Source: an uncultured Alphaproteobacteria bacterium (GTDB taxonomy: Bacteria; Pseudomonadota; Alphaproteobacteria; Rhodobacterales; Rhodobacteraceae). Taken from it: 64,000 nt of DNA. Shown here piece by piece: positions 60,773 through 64,000 of this stretch (position 1 is the stretch's first letter; every line of letters begins with the position of its first letter). The notes under the pieces are model-generated. The model did not search any database, was not told where the DNA came from, and saw only the letters and a list, made by a program, of their open reading frames with translations. The DNA is taken from the NCBI GenBank assembly GCA_902573735.1, contig CACGLH010000001.1:248001-312000 (forward strand). The letters run 5' to 3'. The position numbers and the translations under genes are program-made.

Positions 60773-61774
60773 ATGATTTTTATAAATTTACTAATCAAAA
60801 ACAGTTTTAGAATAATTGGTAAGTTATTATTTTCTATATCAATTTTATATAGTTCTATTTCGTTAGCTGATGATTACCCTAATAAACCAATAACTATTAT
60901 AGAACCCTGGGGGGCACAAAGTTGGGGATTCCTACAAGCACAGGAATTAGCTAAAGAACTTGAAAAAATTTTAGATCAGAGGGTTTTAGTTCAGGCAAAG
61001 CCAGGTGGGGCTTCATCATTAGGTACCAAATTTGTTGCAGATTCTGATCCTGATGGATATACATTACTTCATGCTTGGATTGCAGGATTAGTTATTGTTC
61101 CACTAAATAAAGACGATTTAGGATATAATCCTACAAAAGCCTTTGATATAATTTCACATTTTACAGAAAGTCCTGTGGTCGCAGTAAGTCGATCTGATGC
61201 ACCATGGAATACCTTAGCAGAAATGGTAGAATATGTGAGAGCTAACCCAGATAAAAAATTTGCTTTTAGTGGTGGCCCAGCCTTATCAATTCACTCAATA
61301 TCTGGTGCTGAAGTATTTGAAAGAGAGAATGTTCCTGTAAAGGGTATTTTTTATGATGATGCCGCCGCTGCTGGTGCTGCAATGTTAGCAGGCGATACTG
61401 CTGTGGCAATGGATGGGTTTGGATCTTTGAGAAGATATGGAGATAAAGTAAAGGCAATTGGCGTCTTCAGCACAAAAAGATATCCTGGTTTTGAAGACGT
61501 ACTAACAGTATCTGAACAGGGACTAGACGGTCCTACTGTAAGATCTTGGTCTGCAATGGTTGCTCCAAATGGTATGCCAGATTCTGTAAAGAAAAAAATA
61601 TCTGAAGCAATAGATCAGGTGCTTTCTAATAAAGATTTTCAGCAAAGAATTTACGAAAATATGCAGTGGTTTGTTACACCATCCAGTGCTGATGATGTTC
61701 AAAAATTAATTGCAAGCGATACTGAGCAAATGCGTGGAGCAATTGCAAGGGTAAAAGCAAGACAAAATAATTAA
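60773..61774 (+). CDS. tctC: Tripartite tricarboxylate transporter binding protein (TctC)
   Basis: Periplasmic carboxylate-binding protein of a TTT transporter. ATG 60773 is preferred to a TTG at 60761 because GGAGG lies 6 nt before it. A signal peptide with a hydrophobic core near residues 15-31 (cleavage around SLADD) leads to YPNKPITIIEPWGAQSWGFL followed by VLVQAKPGGASSLGTKFVAD and DPDGYTLLHAW, the usual TctC pattern. About 333 residues. The ligand is probably a di- or tricarboxylate produced or used by the neighbouring enzymes. Confidence 0.92.
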   Translation: MIFINLLIKNSFRIIGKLLFSISILYSSISLADDYPNKPITIIEPWGAQSWGFLQAQELAKELEKILDQRVLVQAKPGGASSLGTKFVADSDPDGYTLLHAWIAGLVIVPLNKDDLGYNPTKAFDIISHFTESPVVAVSRSDAPWNTLAEMVEYVRANPDKKFAFSGGPALSIHSISGAEVFERENVPVKGIFYDDAAAAGAAMLAGDTAVAMDGFGSLRRYGDKVKAIGVFSTKRYPGFEDVLTVSEQGLDGPTVRSWSAMVAPNGMPDSVKKKISEAIDQVLSNKDFQQRIYENMQWFVTPSSADDVQKLIASDTEQMRGAIARVKARQNN

Positions 61775-61811
61775 TTGTAAAATAAGATATTAAGTTCCAG
61801 GGAGATTGATT

Positions 61812-62291
61812 GTGTTTAGTATAAGAACTATTAATCTTTTTGGAACTTTTTTATTATTTCTTTATGGAGTAGTTTTATATTATTTTGGTTTAAAAATTGA
61901 AAATCAAAATAATTGGATGATAGATCGTGGTTTTTGGCCTAAGTGGTTGGGTTTGTTACTGGTTTTAATTACTATAATTACATTTTTTCAGACACTTAAG
62001 CAAAAGAACTATAAAATAAAACTTAAATTAAGTTTGAATACTTCATTTATAGTAGTTTTAACATTAACTGCTTTTTATTTACTGAACTTTTTTGGATATG
62101 CTTTGACTACCATATTTTGGATGTTTGGGGTAGGATATTTTGCTGGAGAAAAGTCAGTTAAAAAATTGCTAGTTTTTTCATTAGTTGTTGTTTTTATAGG
62201 TTATATAATTTTTTGGCAAATTCTCTCAGTACAATTACCATTAGGTTCTTTTGAAAAATATTTAGGGTTAGATTTTTTTCTTTATGGTTAA
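61812..62291 (+). CDS. tctB: Tripartite tricarboxylate transporter small subunit (TctB)
   Basis: Small membrane subunit of the TTT system, about 159 residues with four hydrophobic segments. GTG 61812 is preferred (GGAG 7 nt upstream) over the TTG at 61806. GFWPKWLGLLLVLITIITFF is the conserved first half, and the terminal ILSVQLPLGSFE is the family's end motif. It lies between tctC and tctA in the normal order. Confidence 0.85.
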   Translation: MFSIRTINLFGTFLLFLYGVVLYYFGLKIENQNNWMIDRGFWPKWLGLLLVLITIITFFQTLKQKNYKIKLKLSLNTSFIVVLTLTAFYLLNFFGYALTTIFWMFGVGYFAGEKSVKKLLVFSLVVVFIGYIIFWQILSVQLPLGSFEKYLGLDFFLYG

Positions 62292-62309
62292 CTCATATAA
62301 CAAAATATT

Positions 62310-63794
62310 ATGATAGATTCCCTTTTTTTAGCATTTCAAACAATTCTTTCTAGTCCCTATATTATTACGTTGATATTTGCTTCCGTTTTATCAGGTGTAA
62401 TTATTGGAGTATTACCCGGATTAGGAGTAATTTTTGGTATAGTAGTTTTATTACCTTTTACCTTACAATTAGAGCCTGAGGTAGGTATAGTGAGCTTAAT
62501 GAGTATTTTTGTAGGCTCGGCAATTGGTGGGGGGCTTACAGCTGCATTAATAGGTATTCCAGGAACTCCTATGGCAGTTGCTACATTATTAGATGCTCAT
62601 CCATTAGTGAAAAAAGGAAATACTAATTATGCTATAGGGTTGGTAATTTTCTCTTCTATAATTGGAGGGATTTTTAGTGCTTTAGTTTTAGCTTTTATTT
62701 CACCTTATTTAGCAGAGATAGCATTAAACTTTGGTCCATCAGAATATGTACTTTTAATAACTTTAGGTTTAACCACAGTAGCTTTCGTTTCTGGAAAAAG
62801 TATTTTTAAAGGTTTAATTGCTGGGCTCATAGGACTTTCTATAGCCACAATTGGTACAGATTTAGCAACAGCTGAAACTAGATTTACGTTTGGAATAGTA
62901 GAATTGAGTGCAGGCTTTAATTTGATTGCAGTTCTTTTGGGTTTGTTTGCAATTCCAGAGGTAATTTCTCTTTTAGAAAATAAAGATAAAACATTTGCTC
63001 TTAGTAAAGAAAAAATCAAGCCTGTTTTGCCAAATTACAAGCATTTAAAAACATATTGGGTTTCTTACTTAAGATCGTCAACTATTGGTACTGCTGTTGG
63101 TGCACTTCCTGGAGCAGGTGCAGACATAGGAAGTTTCATGGCTTATTCTCAAGCTAAAAGGTTTTCAAAAAATCCTAACAATTTTGGAAAAGGTGATCCA
63201 GAAGGCGTAATTGCATCAGAGTCTGCAAATAATGCTGTATGTGGAGGAGCCTTAATTCCAACTTTGACACTTGGTATACCTGGTGATGCAGCTACAGCAA
63301 TCATAGTGGGTGTGTTATACATGCATGGATTAGCACCTGGACCAGAATTATTTCTTACCCAGTCAAATACACTAGCTTTTATTTATGCTGGTTTAATACT
63401 AGCTTATTTGGCTATATTTGTAATATTAATGTTATTTATATCTCCTATTCTTTCTTTCTTAAGATTACCAAAAACTCAAATGATACCCACTATATTACTT
63501 CTTTGTTTTCTAGGAGTATGGGCCATACAAACATCATATTTTGATTTGTGGACAATGCTAGGTTTTGGTTTTCTTAGCTATTTCTTGAAAAAAATGGATT
63601 ATCCTCTTCCTCCTATAATTCTAGGTTTTATATTGGGCCCCTTATTTGAGCAAAACTTAAGAAGAGCTATGACAATTTCTGATGGGGATATCTTGTTTTT
63701 TCTTAATAGACCGTATACGTTAGTCATTTTTGCTCTTTTAATTTTAGTTTTATGGGGGGTCTACAGTGCTTTGAAAATAAACGATAAGAAGTGA
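62310..63794 (+). CDS. tctA: Tripartite tricarboxylate transporter large subunit (TctA)
   Basis: Large membrane subunit (494 residues, about 11-12 hydrophobic segments) forming the transport path. The family motifs GVIIGVLPGLGVIFGIVVLL, GGGLTAALIGIPGTPMAVAT, GAVGALPGAGADIGSFMAYS-like sequence and IPTLTLGIPGDAATAIIVGV are all visible; the two G-x-P-G loops likely line the substrate site. It follows tctB by 18 nt and precedes a dehydrogenase gene by 5 nt. Confidence 0.95.
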   Translation: MIDSLFLAFQTILSSPYIITLIFASVLSGVIIGVLPGLGVIFGIVVLLPFTLQLEPEVGIVSLMSIFVGSAIGGGLTAALIGIPGTPMAVATLLDAHPLVKKGNTNYAIGLVIFSSIIGGIFSALVLAFISPYLAEIALNFGPSEYVLLITLGLTTVAFVSGKSIFKGLIAGLIGLSIATIGTDLATAETRFTFGIVELSAGFNLIAVLLGLFAIPEVISLLENKDKTFALSKEKIKPVLPNYKHLKTYWVSYLRSSTIGTAVGALPGAGADIGSFMAYSQAKRFSKNPNNFGKGDPEGVIASESANNAVCGGALIPTLTLGIPGDAATAIIVGVLYMHGLAPGPELFLTQSNTLAFIYAGLILAYLAIFVILMLFISPILSFLRLPKTQMIPTILLLCFLGVWAIQTSYFDLWTMLGFGFLSYFLKKMDYPLPPIILGFILGPLFEQNLRRAMTISDGDILFFLNRPYTLVIFALLILVLWGVYSALKINDKK

Positions 63795-63799
63795 GAATT

Positions 63800-64000
63800 A
63801 TGGAAAATAAAAAGATTTTAGACACATCCATTGGATTTATAGGTGCTGGAATGATGGGAGCACCAATGATATATAATTTGACTAAAAAATTTTCAAATGT
63901 GTTTGTTTTTGATACTGACCAAACAAAACTAAAAGAATTTGAAAGTAATAAAAGTATCATTATTGTTGATGCAATTGGTCAATTATCAAAAAATTGCAAT
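63800..64000 (+). CDS. 3-hydroxyisobutyrate-dehydrogenase-like oxidoreductase, 3' end beyond window
   Basis: ATG 63800 opens 67 codons that run to the end of the window. The dinucleotide-binding motif GFIGAGMMGAPMIYNL and the following FVFDTDQTKLKEF are typical of beta-hydroxyacid dehydrogenases (NAD-binding, 6-phosphogluconate-dehydrogenase superfamily). With GTGAGAATT just upstream and a 5 nt gap from tctA, it belongs to the same operon. The catalytic part is outside the window. Confidence 0.8.
   Translation, partial: MENKKILDTSIGFIGAGMMGAPMIYNLTKKFSNVFVFDTDQTKLKEFESNKSIIIVDAIGQLSKNCN

Overview
This window comes from an AT-rich alphaproteobacterium. The first 6.9 kb carries a gene order typical of that class: a Rel/Spo synthetase, a DUF2062 membrane protein, then pdxJ, acpS, lepB, rnc, era, a DUF1491 protein and recO, tightly packed and partly overlapping. 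The rest is rich in uptake and catabolic genes (dipeptide-type ABC, amino-acid ABC, TctABC, sulfatase, amidohydrolases, amidase), which suggests a marine heterotroph. I cannot name the lineage from sequence alone.

From the recO stop codon to about 56 kb the window reads as an accretion island. The 58 bp at the recO 3' end (6836-6893) recur exactly at 17263-17320, just downstream of a tyrosine integrase. They bound a 10.4 kb integrated element (element A) carrying a giant RTX-type protein, a RepA-like ATPase, helix-turn-helix genes, an unknown protein and the integrase. Further, increasingly decayed recO-end copies at 26972, 32231 and 48473 lack an integrase. They look like the displaced ends of older insertions stacked at the same site.

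Across the same 49 kb, about eighteen copies of a roughly 100 bp intergenic repeat, all in the same orientation, separate cargo of one or a few genes: a 5'-nucleotidase with a Pho-box-like site, two Sel1 proteins, a cysteine synthase-like enzyme, a polysaccharide-lyase-like protein, a DUF3137 protein, a peptidoglycan-binding protein, an arginase-family enzyme and three class III cyclase/TolB/TPR proteins. Each repeat is built from a tail of 9-10 bp iterons and a head with palindromic motifs. Several copies are fused to tRNA 3'-end fragments, and several insertion scars are preceded by remnants of an integrase 3' end. No copy is seen in the conserved region before recO or after 56 kb. This cassette-like arrangement is the most unusual feature of the window.

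Larger blocks within the island are a dipeptide-type ABC transporter operon with an amidohydrolase (17.7-24.8 kb, visibly richer in G and C), an amidase / M20 peptidase / TSUP / LysR / amino-acid ABC block (41.1-48.4 kb), and a C45 / M24 / MmgE-PrpD block (51.8-55.7 kb). From 58.4 kb a + strand operon encodes an amidohydrolase, a sulfatase, the TctC-TctB-TctA transporter and the start of a 3-hydroxyisobutyrate-dehydrogenase-like gene that runs off the window.
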